This document shows positions 53,301 through 64,000 of a stretch of DNA of 64,000 nucleotides, piece after piece (positions within the stretch are counted from its first letter, which is position 1; each line of letters begins with the position of its first letter). This stretch comes from Litomosoides sigmodontis (Eukaryota; Nematoda; Chromadorea; Rhabditida; Onchocercidae): positions 5,185,738-5,249,737 of the forward strand of contig OY718808.1 in assembly GCA_963070105.1 (NCBI GenBank), read 5' to 3'. The notes beneath the pieces were generated by a model. It had not been told where the DNA came from, did not search any database, and saw only the letters and a list, made by a program, of their open reading frames with translations. Both the position numbers and the translations under genes were made by a program.

Positions 53301-53512
53301 AAGATTGTGTTGGGTGCGAAGACTTCTTAGGATATGCCATTAAACAGTTTCGGCACCTAAAAACTGAAGAAAAACAGGTGAAGATTTTTCTCTTCCGCTT
53401 TGCTGTAATATTTAAAAATGAAAATATTACATCAAATTAGAAAAAATTTTTGCTCTAAACAGTTTTTTAATTTAAGCAATGGAACGACTTAGCGCAGGCT
53501 TCCAGAACCTGA
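47305..53512 (+). CDS. ctf-4: CTF4/AND-1/WDHD1 replication factor
   Basis: CTF4 is a replisome hub linking the CMG helicase to DNA polymerase alpha. The first exon (47305 to about 47400) begins MMYSGEFSEPRLLHSKGFIQ. N-terminal WD40 repeats follow (ISVGTDGDVWIWTG at about 47.72 kb; ISKSGKFLAAGS; VSFNSKDEYLAVTATDGMLR; CGTYLASSTMNGSICVWQVE). The middle SepB/second-propeller domain runs from about 49.56 to 51.47 kb (WNRYGTIIS, INWHDTSVHPEIIID, KLVWIGYTGRGALCTMDSK, SSGGIWIPV). A helical region follows at 51.6-52.03 kb (RLFALACKADRQCRAAEFAA), then a charged linker. Last is an HMG-box-like segment near 53.23-53.37 kb (GFELWLKSAENKLRED, QFRHLKTEEKQ), ending WNDLAQASRT and a stop at 53510-53512. All three parts match human WDHD1 order. 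Two ATGs (47305, 47308) could start it. Exon edges are approximate. Confidence 0.92.
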
Positions 53513-54887
53513 AGTATTTGCTATTAAATGGTGAGTTATTTTGAATTTTCGCCACCTTATGTTAAAAAATGTTTATCGTTTTATTAGTTCCACGTTTAAG
53601 GGTTCAAGAATCATAACAGAATGCAGGAAATGACTGTTGGGATATATTTGGCTCAAATATATTAAAAGTTACGAAGAAAAATAATATATCCCAGGCAATT
53701 AGTTTTTGGGGATCATATTTGCACTAATTTTACGATAAAAATACGATGCAAAACAAGGGATCTTTCAGTGAGTTCTCTCTTGCACTGTAGTCAAAGAAGG
53801 GATGAATTTATGTACCGAAGTCTCTTAGTAAAGGAGTTAGCTTTCAGCAAACAAGTCAACTTTACCAAGACAAACTATCCCAAATCAAGGTGAAATTCTG
53901 GAGGTTCATGGCACCGCGCTCGTGATCATTTGTCATTTATTCATTATTTTGTGTCGGATCTCGCTTATTATGATGTTAATGCATAAAGATTTTTAGAAAA
54001 TTTTCAGTCTTGTTTTTCCATCCTTTGTTTATTTTCCTACATCAGCATTTACTTTGACCACGAGAAAAGCTTAATTCAAATTTTTGAAATACATTTTTTG
54101 GAAAATGGGCCGTGTTTGTATAAATATTATAGTAACCGTTTCTCGGTCTAATTTTGAAGGAAATTCTCTTGGTAGGCTTGATACTTCTACGAATGGCACA
54201 TAATATTGAGTAGACTCTATTTCAAGCTTAAAGTTTTGAGATTGAGTCAAAACAGAGGTATTAATGTTACCAGTGTGAGTATTTACGGGGGAAGGTGCAT
54301 GGTGTGTGTCGTGAGAACATGGAGGATCGCAATTTTCACAAAATCCAATCAGGGTGCTCTATCGGCATGTCAACACTGTTGACCAAAAGACTCCGGTTGC
54401 ACTTGAAGCAGGTGGGGGGGATTCCCATGCACTTGTTGTTGGAGTTGGCGTGATGGTGTTGAGATGAATTGAACCACTTCTATTAGTAGATCGTTCGCTT
54501 GGATACTCTAAGATGTGGTTTTTTCAGTTTTAGATGCATGGAATAAGTTGATCCCTATACCAAAGTATATTCATTTATGCATGACATATCAGCTGATTCG
54601 TGTACCTAGTGAGTGTTGTGTACAAGCGATTGTTTTGGGTCACTGTAATATGTGTGAGATTTGTTCCATTAGGACCTCTAATGGCAATTATTCTTTGCTT
54701 CTTGCGTGAAAGATGCGAGATCTGTAGTGTGGATTGGAAAGTGACATGGTGCTGTTTTTAAGAGATCTCTTATCATACTTTATCAAGCAAGTGGAAAGGA
54801 TAAAGTTATTAGCTTTTCGAGTAACTTAGTGGTTAGAAAGGTGTGATGAACAGAATTATCATTTGTAAGGAAAAAAATCAGCTTCAG
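53513..54887. other. intergenic, CTF4 to TFIIB
   Basis: Holds the CTF4 3' UTR and TFIIB upstream DNA. Open frames (e.g. plus 54515-54709) have no recognised domain or splice partner, and nothing is called. Confidence 0.6.
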
Positions 54888-56709
54888 ATGTCGGTGGAAT
54901 GTCCGGTACATCCTGGCGCTCATCTAGTAGAGGACCATCGAGCCGGTGATTTGATTTGTCCTGAATGTGGTTTAGTTGTGGGAGACAGGTATCCACTATT
55001 CATTGTATCTGATTGCATTAGCAGATAAATTTAAAGTAGGAAAAAATGGCACTAAATTGACAATCGAATTTTTGTTTTAAAATATTTAAGACTAGTTGAT
55101 GTGGGCACAGAATGGCGATCATTCAGTAACGAAAAATCTGGTACGGATCCTTCACGTGTCGGTGCACCGGAGAATCCACTTCTTGGGAGCGCTGATTTAT
55201 CGACATCTATTGCCGTCGGTTTTGGTGGTTCTGAAAGCGATCACAGGCAATCTGCACATCTTTATTTATTATTAAATGTTAAAGTAAATTGAATTCATTT
55301 CAAAGTCAAGGCAATTACCATTAATCTCGACTGTCTTATTAATTCTTTGTTTCCATCATATAATTTCAGTTGTTTATAGCTTGGCAAATGCACAACGCAA
55401 GAATATGAACAACATGGATCGGCAGATGTCACAAGGTTTAAGTGTAATTCGTGAGATGAGTGCACGAATCCATCTCTCAAAATCCATTGAGGTTTCTTAG
55501 TTAATGTTATGAATGCGCTTTTTCTGTTTCGCCAGTTGAAAACCTGAAGATATGTGCCGTATATAAGTAGTTTGTGTGTAGCTGAATCTTTCAGGATGGT
55601 GCGGCGAAGATTTTCAAGGATGTTTTAGATAGTAAAGCGTTACGAGGTAAAAATAATGAAGCTCAAGCAGCAGCGTGTTTATATATAGCTTGCAGAAAGG
55701 AAGGTGTTCCACGTACATTTAAAGGTTATTATTAATAATTTCTAGGATTGTTATGTAGAAGTATATTATTTCATGTTGTCACAACTTTATAAATCTATTT
55801 TTTGAGCGATTAATTATAATCCTAAAAGATTTTCAGAAATCTGCGCTGCTTCTCGTGTTTCCAAAAAAGAAATAGGGAGGTGTTTCAAACTAATTATAAA
55901 GTCTTTGGAAACGAGTTTGGAACAGATTACTAGCGCAGATTTTATGGTTAGGCTACTGGTTTTTTTTCTATGCTAGGCTACGTTTTTGTTAATTTCTATT
56001 TTTGGAAACTAAATAATTTTATACATGCCAACGTAGTTTTTGTTTTTTAGTACGGAATCTATTGTTGAGTTGATATGGGTAATAAAACTACCAGAACATA
56101 AACTGTCGCGTAGAAACTGTCGAATGAGGTTTTCATCATAATTAAGTGTTGCTATTAATAGTTATATATTATTATTTAATGATTTATGCAACTTTTCAGT
56201 CACGGTTCTGCGGTAACTTGGGTTTGCCGCATAGTGTCCAAGCTGCGGCAACACGGATTGCAAAAAAAGCTGTCGAATTGGATTTAGTCGCTGGGTAAAA
56301 CAGTTTGCTTTTTAAAATGCGTCTGAGTTAACTTTAATAATCTCACTCCACATGTCATTGATGTTAGTTCATTTTAGCCGTAGTCCGATATCCATAGCTG
56401 CAGCATCGATATACATGGCAAGCCAAGCATCCAGCAATAAAAAAACTGCTAGAGGTTTAATTTGTGACATTGTTTTCCATATAAAAAAATTATTTGAAAT
56501 TCCGAAGAAAGTGTTAGATGTATCGAAACATGCAGATAATTTTGCATTGTACAACACTAATGTTTAAACTTTCAGAAATTGGTGAAATCGCGGGTGCTGC
56601 TGAAGTGACGGTGAAACAAACATACAAACTTCTCTATCCTCGTGCCGCAGAACTGTTTCCGGAGGACTTCAAATTTACTACAAGAGTTGAATCGCTTCCT
56701 CCATCGTGA
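54888..56709 (+). CDS. ttb-1: transcription initiation factor TFIIB
   Basis: TFIIB bridges TBP-bound promoters and RNA polymerase II. The N-terminal zinc ribbon reads CPVHPG...[11 protein letters not shown]. The B-reader/linker ([20 protein letters not shown]) follows, after an intron with phase 2 at 54988/55091. Two cyclin-fold repeats follow: first [20 protein letters not shown] with [13 protein letters not shown], then [15 protein letters not shown]-like [11 protein letters not shown] and [18 protein letters not shown]. The last part [20 protein letters not shown] and [14 protein letters not shown] ends at the stop 56707-56709. I chose the ATG at 54888 because it directly follows GCTTCAG, a good trans-splice acceptor. 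In-frame upstream ATGs at 54843 and 54846 are alternatives. Length and order match the family. Confidence 0.96.
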
Positions 56710-59700
56710 ACTTAGTACTATTAGAGAACGACATTCAATTTGTACTTTTGTTTTTACTTTTTTGTTTTTTATGTTTTCGTTTAGAGGGATTTTTTGTTTC
56801 CTTCCATCACAAATTTCACATTTTTTGGTGCTTTGGTTTTGTTAAGAAGATTGCATTTACTGGACTTTCTCTTCCGTGTTTATCATGCTTAACTTATTGC
56901 TTTGTAGACACTGTTACTTTAGTTATTATATAGCTCACTTTTAACTATGGTTGCTCATTCTTCATGAGAACGGTAATTTGTTCAGTCAGGATTATTGATC
57001 TTTGTGAAAATGTTTTATGAATACATCTAAAAATCAGCTCCTGTTTATACCAGGCTACTATAAAACCGTGGAAACTAAGCAGAAGATTTGGACCGTTAAA
57101 AAAATGAACTACTTTTTATAGCTTGTATTTTTAACGCCACGTAACAGTAAAGATCGTTGTGATGAGGTATCGAAGTCGTCGTAATGATATAATGAGGTAT
57201 TGGAATGCTTTCATAGGTTTCTATAATAAACCATAGTCAATGACACGGAAGCAGCAATTAGTTCACCACTAATGTTGGAGATTTGCTCCTTTTGCGCACA
57301 TTGCCTACACATATAAAGTGTCAGTAGGTGATATGCATTAAAATGCGCTGAAAGGCATGTGAAGAAATTGGATTATTTTCAAGCGTTGTAACGTTTGATA
57401 ATAATGGTTGGAAATAGAGGCCGAACGGAGGAGGGGAAAGGAATTGAAAGAGCTAAATTATGCATACGTTAATTTAAAATACATTCAATGTCGAATTGAC
57501 TCATTGACTTATGTCAGTTATAGGTGCTCGGCTAAGATTCCAGTGAAGTTTAATATTGATCCGTGGGGTGTATACATGCGTATATATGTATACAATGTAT
57601 ATCTTTGCATGGGTGTGTGCGTGTTTGTCTGTGTGTATGCACGTGCGTCAGATGAAGCTGTAGAAGGAGCGGTTAGCGTTGTGGCAGTGTGTGTTTCGAT
57701 AGGCCTAAACTCTGCGGGCTTTCCGGATGAGATGAATGATTCTATGGCTTCTGGTATGTGTTTTCATTCGTGGTCGCCACGGCGCTTATAGAGCACGAGA
57801 AGGACGCGTGGTGGGATGGCTGGATGGTCGGCTCGGCTAATAGCACTACTGAAAAGGACGATAAGGAACGACTGGCGGTGGAACGAGGAAGTGTCCGCCC
57901 CATCTCCCTTCCCCTGCCCGTGCTTCTCCCCTCCAGGCTGCGCTTCCGTCTTCCTTCCAGCCAAAATAGGCTTCTCCTCTTGCTAATACCTTCTAATATT
58001 TGGTCTTTGTCTCGCACATTCATTCATCCGCCCACTCCTTCTCCTACTCATTTCAAACATTGACTTCTTCGAAAGATGTCATTCCGATTATCATATGTTT
58101 TCCATTCGTTTCACGCATCATCCAATCTTTGTGTTTCAAAGCATTCATTTCACCGCCTAATCAGCGAAGCATTTCCTTTTAAGTAGCTCGTTGGCTTAGT
58201 TCTTCCTTCACGGATTATTAGTTGATGATAATGTAAGGAATATTTTACTTTCCATTTTGCAATATATTTGGGACGGAAAGTTATTTCAACTATTTTTCTT
58301 TGTCTGCCAGCTAGAATGCTACCCTTAAAATGCCTCGTCACTTTCGGAAAATCTAAATATTAGCTTCCGCTAGCACCACTAAGCCTTTAAGATTACGCAG
58401 AGAATAGTTCTAACTAACCGCTCCCTTGTTTATTCCACTCTAAAATGATATTAGCCTAGCACTGCTGGAACATTCACGAATTCTTCTTTCCTTTACTACT
58501 TCGACTCTCATCGTTTTATCAGTGGATCAGTCTCATTGATCATCGTTCGATGTACAAGCATGCTAACACTATTTCTTCACTAGCGGTAATCAAATATGAT
58601 CCTTCACGTCTTATGATATGTGCTTGCGTCACTGCGTGGAAAACATACGCATGAGAATTTTCGAAATTATTAGCTAAGTGCGTTTGAATGAAAGAGATGG
58701 AATTATCCTTAGTAAATGAAAAAAAACAAGGCTCAATAAGCATATAGACAGGCGATAGCGTGTATGCTACATCATCCTGTTACTTCCGTACTTTGGTATT
58801 CTCTTCCATCCCTTAATAAACAAGAAGCTCAATTTATAGAGCTAATAGATCGGTGATTTCACGCCCTGAGTAAGTGAATCAAGAAAAATGCTTAAATAAC
58901 GTTTAAGCATACATCTTAGTCATTAGGAGAAGTAAGCACATTCTTTTCACTTTCCGTAAATCGTCTCGGAAGAAAAGGATAAATTACATAATTTTAATTT
59001 TAGTGAAAATGAGTAATGGAAGAAGAATTGGTAATGAGCAAAGATAAAATGAAATGCAATGAAATAGATTGTGAGCGTGGGCGGTAAAGTGTTTCCACCT
59101 GATCAAGCAATTCAAACGGTCTTCTCTGATCTTCGCTCGCTTCTTTGAATCTTAACTTGCCAGATCCTAACCAGTGCTATAGAGCAGTTGCAAAATATGT
59201 CCGTGAAATTATTTTTCAAAATGCGTCATAGAATTGTTGGATGCATTGTGTGCAACCTTTTGTAACTTCCTGTTGCAATCCCTCATTTTTAGTCCATTTA
59301 CCTCATAAATGACATCATTTGAAGTCGCAGCGAGAACCCTATTTCAGCTTAATTGCTGCTACCACCACTTTCCGCCCTAGCAGGAAAAAACCTGGTTTCT
59401 TTGTTTGAAGTATTTCTTATTTTGCCAGGTCTAAAGCTCTCCTCCAAGTATCATGAAATGATTTTACAAATAGTCACCTAATCCCCTTGCTCCTTTAATA
59501 TTATCTCTTGAAAATCAACAACTTCATTTTAGTTCATTCCATTTTGCACTTTGTTCCATTTTCAATTTTGCTTCTTTTTCTACTAGTAATTATTAAAATT
59601 TTAAGCAGAAAAAAAATGCGAAATTTTCGCAAAGACTCGAAAAATTTGATAAATTTGTTGATCAATTTATGAATGAAAGAGAATGAATTTCATATCTTTT

Positions 59701-60766
59701 CGATGGTCATTTTAAACTTCTTTTCAACTTCTTTACCTCATTTTACGCGTTGTCGGAGGGAACGTCTCCTCAACGGTACAAAAAATAAACTTCCTTTGCC
59801 ATTCAAATAGAGGTCTAACGAGCTTTCCTTCTACTAATGATTTTTCGAAAGTTATAAACCACACACTACCACTAAGTTTTTTTTCAGCTTCATTATATTT
59901 ATGTACGAAAAAATCCGATTGCAGTGCTTTGGGATTAATGTACATGTCTTGCATATTATTCAGTGCTTCTTTTCCTCATTTTCAAAATTCATAGCATCGC
60001 TGAAAGCTACTAGCGGAGACGGAAGGCAACTTAATTTAAATTATTTTGAACAGATTGCGATCTCCAACTGAGTAAGTAAAAGGACAAAATTCAAGAATGA
60101 TGATTTATTTGAAAATGCTTTTGAACATCTCCATTTTAATCTTCTAATTTGATAGCAGTTTCCTCAATTATTCTTGTCATATTTTCTAACAGTTAATATG
60201 CGACCATTGTGTTAATCATTTAGTTTGTTAAAAGATAAAAGACTTGTGCGACGGGTATTATGATGCAGCACGTGTGACGATGAAGTCTTGTAACTCGAAA
60301 AATTGATGATGCATTTTAGCATTTTGATTTCGCTTACTTTCACATTAATTATCTGTGATTTTACCTGACCCCAATATTCATTCACCACTTTTCCAGGCAA
60401 CAGTAACATTTTTTTGCTTCTCATTAGCTTGAATAATGGCAGCAGCTACCCTAAGTGGCCGTTCACGCCTCGATAGCTTCAACTGAATGTATGAGTTACG
60501 TTTGTTTTAGAGTACCACTATTTACTTAACACTTGTGGTCCATCCCGTTGAAATGGTTCGATGTGTGAAAAGATCATTTCTAACTTTTTTGCTTTGTATT
60601 TAAGATTTGACATTTACTGTTTCTGTTGTTGCACAGATGTATTGCGATGCGACGCTTGAAGTGAGAAGTAATATGAAGAAACTGATCAAATTGCGGAAAT
60701 TGCAGAAACATTCATTGCTGTTGGCTGGCAAATAAATTTTTTTGAAAGTAGCAAAAGGACGGGAAC
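56710..60766. other. intergenic, upstream of SNAP-25
   Basis: A 4-kb gap. A less AT-rich stretch at about 57,600-57,980 (CpG-containing, with GT-rich tgtgtgcgtgtttgtctgtg nearby) stands out and might be a distal promoter or 5' non-coding exon of SNAP-25. Open frames there (57408-58063) overlap on both strands without a recognisable domain. Nothing is supported at 58.2-60.7 kb. Confidence 0.5.
57225..57230 (+). terminator. candidate poly(A) signal of TFIIB
   Basis: AATAAA about 515 bp after the TFIIB stop. It is only a candidate, and a shorter 3' UTR with a variant signal is possible. Confidence 0.3.
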
Positions 60767-63700
60767 ATGACTGCAAATGGTGACATACCAGAATCTTTGG
60801 AGGAAATTAATTTGAAAATGAATGCAACAACAGATGAAGTAAGCTTAATTCAAATAATTACGTAGCTCGATTGATGTGAATTCTTCGCAGGGCAGTAGTA
60901 GTAGTAGTATCTTTAATGATTAAAGGCGACAATCATATCATTGGTTCATACCATTACACTCACTGCTTATTTACTTTTGAAATTTGAAAAGTTAGACAAT
61001 TTAGTGAAAATTCGAAAACAAAAAAAGTGCTACGATGGAAAACTTTCATCCTAATATCTTTTGGAGGAAACAGGATGTTCTCTGATAGGTATATTAATAT
61101 CCATAACTTTTAAAGCTAAAAAGAAATTCTATTTCTGTAATTTCTATGAAAATTTGTTGAAATGTGATCTCGTAATAGCCATTAACTTAAAGTATTTTCG
61201 ACTTTCTAGTAGAATTTCAATTTTCCACAAAAAGTTGCTAAACGAAAGGCGGAATTGTCGACTGCATGTCGGAGATGCGCTATGAGATAAGTGTGATCGA
61301 TTCTTCCCCTCCCTGATGACAACAACGCCAATGAGTAACAAGACAATGAGTAATCGTTTCTGAAAAAAGTGTGATAGCAGTATGAAATCAGTTTCTTCTT
61401 CGTCCACTAACGTGTAAAGCCTCTTCAGTAGGATTAATGCGAGCAAAGGTCTCCCAATGATTTGTCTTACCGGGATTGTTCTCGGAGACTAGCTGATTTC
61501 AGGATACAAACTGGTATGGATAAGGGCTGGATGATGCAAATTGTGGCGTATATATGAGTAGATGAAACTCATATCTCTGCATCGAACACTTTGCAAGCAA
61601 TAGTGATAGTTAGTAATTTGTAAAAGGAAGATAGTCGGTCATCTTTTGTACTTTCATTTAGTCATTATTGAGCCACACAGTTCAAGAAATGAGTGGAAAA
61701 AAAGGTACGCATCGACTTTTCCATACGATATCCTTTCTATATGCTTCTTAAAGAGAGCAAGAAGATGCACTTCTGTTTCGCTACTTCTAAATCTTAAATT
61801 TTCACAATTTTCTCAATGAAATTTTTTATGAATTTAATTATTTACTGTGCAAGGATTGCACTAAAAAAATGTGATAAAATGCTTTGTAGAGGAAAGTGAC
61901 TAATTTAATGTTTGAAAATCCTCTCTGTGCAACTTCCATGAATGAATTACATCATAGTTTTTGAAATTGCAAAATTTTTTACCGACGTTTGAGCATTTTA
62001 TAGAAAAACTTGACAGATTGTTGTAGCACTATAATGCTTATTTTGGGAGAAAGAAATTAAGTTATTCCAACAAAAGTATTGTAGGATGTCTTCAACACTC
62101 CTTCTTCTAATTTCAATGGAAGCATTTTATAAGTGAAAAAATTTTTCCCAATTAATGAAGGTGGAAAGTGAAATTTTGAGCTGTTGCTGATAAACTGGAA
62201 TTGATGACACATCTTGCATTCGCTTCCGATCGAACTTCTTCGTCGTTAATGAGCAACTTTACCCTTCTCAATTGTGAGACAACTGGGACAGTTTCGTGAT
62301 AAACCTGCTCTAAGCATAATGGTTGCTTATTGTGAATTGACTAGGCCAACCAGGTTATGAGGAATCTTGAGGTATCAGGCAGCAACGGTGGATTGTGAAA
62401 TCACTAGTTGCAACTTTAAACATTGAACTTGGCGTCGAAGAAATATATATATATGCATATTCGGCGTAATCCTTGGAGAAATAGCTTTTGTAGATGGCAA
62501 ACAAAATAGCATTGTTTACACTGACAAAGTGGCACAGAGTAATATTTCATTCCTCACACGTCACAATTATTTATTCTTAGCGCAATTTTTGCAGTAATTA
62601 TTACCTGATTACTGCTCAATTTTACACAATTTGAAATTAGATTTATTTCAACAACAATGTGGCGAATGCATTTCTCCCCAATATGATGCTATCGTAGCAT
62701 CAATGTTGGATAGAGTTGAAAGCTATTTCATTATAAATTATACATTTTTAATTTGCATCTCAAATCCTAAAAGAGAAAAGTAGATTAATTTTTGAAAATA
62801 TTTCAGTCTTTGGAAGCAACAAGACGTATGTTGCAATTATGTGAGGAGGTATGTTGTTTGTATTCAATGAATGAATTACCTTTATGTGAATAATTATTAT
62901 TGTTAATTACCACTCTAATCAAATTACTTTTGCAAATCTGTTCCGGCGAATGATATTTTATTCATCCGATTGACTGAAAGAGTAAAAATTAATACATTCT
63001 AATTGAAAATTTCATTTTGCAAAAGATATCCTCGAATTAAATGCAATATAATGAAAATTGAGAAAACTGCAAGTATGAATTCAATTTTATTTCAAACTTC
63101 ATAAAATCTCGTTTCAGAGCAAAGAAGCGGGAATTAAAACACTTGTAATGTTGGACGATCAAGGAGGTATTTTTCCTCCCTTTTACATCAGTTGTTTTAA
63201 TTTCAGCCACCCACACTTCTAAGTTTAAGCTCCGACAGTTGAATGTGAAGGATACGAGTGTGTAAATGACGTTCAGATGAAAAGAAACAGAGTTGAAATT
63301 TTCAGTATTATTTCTATACAGCAAACAAAATCCTTAAATGATGCTTTCAGAGCAGCTTGAACGTGTCGAAGGCGGCCTTGACACAATAAATCAGGATATG
63401 CGTGAAGCGGAAGAGCATCTGAAAGGGATGGAAAAATGTTGCGGTTTATGCACCCTTCCTTGCTTTAAGTTTGTTCTTGAAAGTTTTTCTCCTCTTCAAA
63501 AGAAATTGAATCGGCTTATGATGAAATCTAAAACTGAAAACTTGTTATACAAAAATTAACAATCTGCTGTTATTAGTAATAATAACACTTTTGTTGGTGG
63601 ACCGATTTACCGTATTACTTTCCGTGGAACGGTAACTATTCTTTGAATATACCTAATAAAAGAATGCACTGCAAATCATTGAATTCATTCATAAATGCTT

Positions 63701-64000
63701 AAATTGTACTATGAAATGAAAGTTGCTGTCACTTTTGTTGTATTAGTAGTTAGTGAGAAAATCTGAATTTTCTGCGATACGCAATGAAATGTTTTTTTTT
63801 TATTTATGGGAAGTTGAAATGCCGATATGGCAAGTTTTGAAAAATTAAAATTTTGCAGGACAGAAGATTTTGAAAAAAATTCGGAGTATGCAAAGGCATG
63901 GAAGAAGGATGATGATGGAGGTGTGATTAGTGATCAGCCACGGATAACCGTTGGTGATTCCGGAATGGGTCCTCAGGGTGGATATATAACACGGTTACTT
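60767..64000 (+). CDS. ric-4: SNAP-25 t-SNARE (5' part, runs off window)
   Basis: SNAP-25 is the two-helix SNARE that pairs with syntaxin and synaptobrevin in vesicle fusion at the plasma membrane. Exons: 60767-60838 ([20 protein letters not shown]), 62807-62848 ([14 protein letters not shown]), 63118-63166 ([17 protein letters not shown]), 63351-63468 and 63859 to about 63993, then the window ends. Together they encode the first SNARE helix, with the zero-layer Gln in LDDQGEQLERVE. The palmitoylated Cys motif [14 protein letters not shown] follows, then the start of the linker ([20 protein letters not shown] and [10 protein letters not shown]). The frame is continuous and phase-consistent. 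The second SNARE helix lies beyond the right edge. The last bases CG|GTTACT look like a donor. The first intron is about 2 kb. Confidence 0.96.

Noticed and set aside
57408..58063. Overlapping open frames of 101-127 codons on both strands
   Set aside because: They come from a locally GC-richer stretch and have no domain and no splice-consistent neighbours.
1..64000. CRISPR arrays, rRNA genes or bacterial endosymbiont insertions
   Set aside because: No regularly spaced repeats, no rRNA-like sequence and no long intronless bacterial-type ORF were seen.

Overview
The window is nuclear DNA of a nematode, most likely a filarial or other spirurid worm. It is AT-rich, its genes are broken into many short exons with GT..AG introns, and most start codons lie a few bases after a 3' splice acceptor, as expected for spliced-leader trans-splicing. 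The protein sequences read like relatives of Caenorhabditis genes. The species is inferred, not proven.

Layout. (1) 1-21,950, minus strand: a 25-exon PTIP/PAXIP1-like gene (pis-1) that carries a BRCT-repeat C-terminal half after a long Pro/Gln/Ser-rich N-terminal half. A small unidentified gene (78 codons) may sit just behind it in operon-like spacing at 334-631. (2) 24,762-25,934, plus: cornichon, an ER cargo-export receptor. (3) 27,545-42,496, plus: a very large ROS1/Sevenless-type receptor tyrosine kinase (rol-3 type) with signal peptide, fibronectin III and beta-propeller ectodomain, one membrane helix, kinase domain and long tail. Its catalytic-loop Asp is replaced by His. (4) 43,435-46,343, minus: eEF1-gamma. 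(5) 47,305-53,512, plus: CTF4/AND-1/WDHD1, divergent from eEF1-gamma. (6) 54,888-56,709, plus: general transcription factor TFIIB. (7) 60,767 to the right edge, plus: the 5' part of SNAP-25 (ric-4 type).

These genes do not form one pathway. They are a mix of chromatin regulation (PTIP), replication (CTF4), transcription (TFIIB), translation (eEF1-gamma), secretion (cornichon, SNAP-25) and cell-surface signalling (ROS1-like). As far as I recall, most of their C. elegans orthologues lie on chromosome V, and eef-1G and ctf-4 are neighbours there too, so the window looks like conserved nematode synteny and not an accessory or horizontally acquired region. I saw no CRISPR array, no intact transposon and no rRNA or tRNA gene.

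The most interesting points are the His substitution in the ROS1-like catalytic loop (a likely pseudokinase with other key residues kept), a furin-type RSKR site inside its ectodomain and a PDZ-ligand-like C-terminus, the absence of the N-terminal BRCT pair from PTIP, the possible new small gene at 334-631, and a 50-bp near-perfect palindrome in a PTIP intron. Exon boundaries were worked out by eye from reading frame, splice dinucleotides and phase. Those of pis-1, cornichon, SNAP-25 and most of eEF1-gamma are phase-consistent; those of the ROS1-like gene and CTF4 are approximate.
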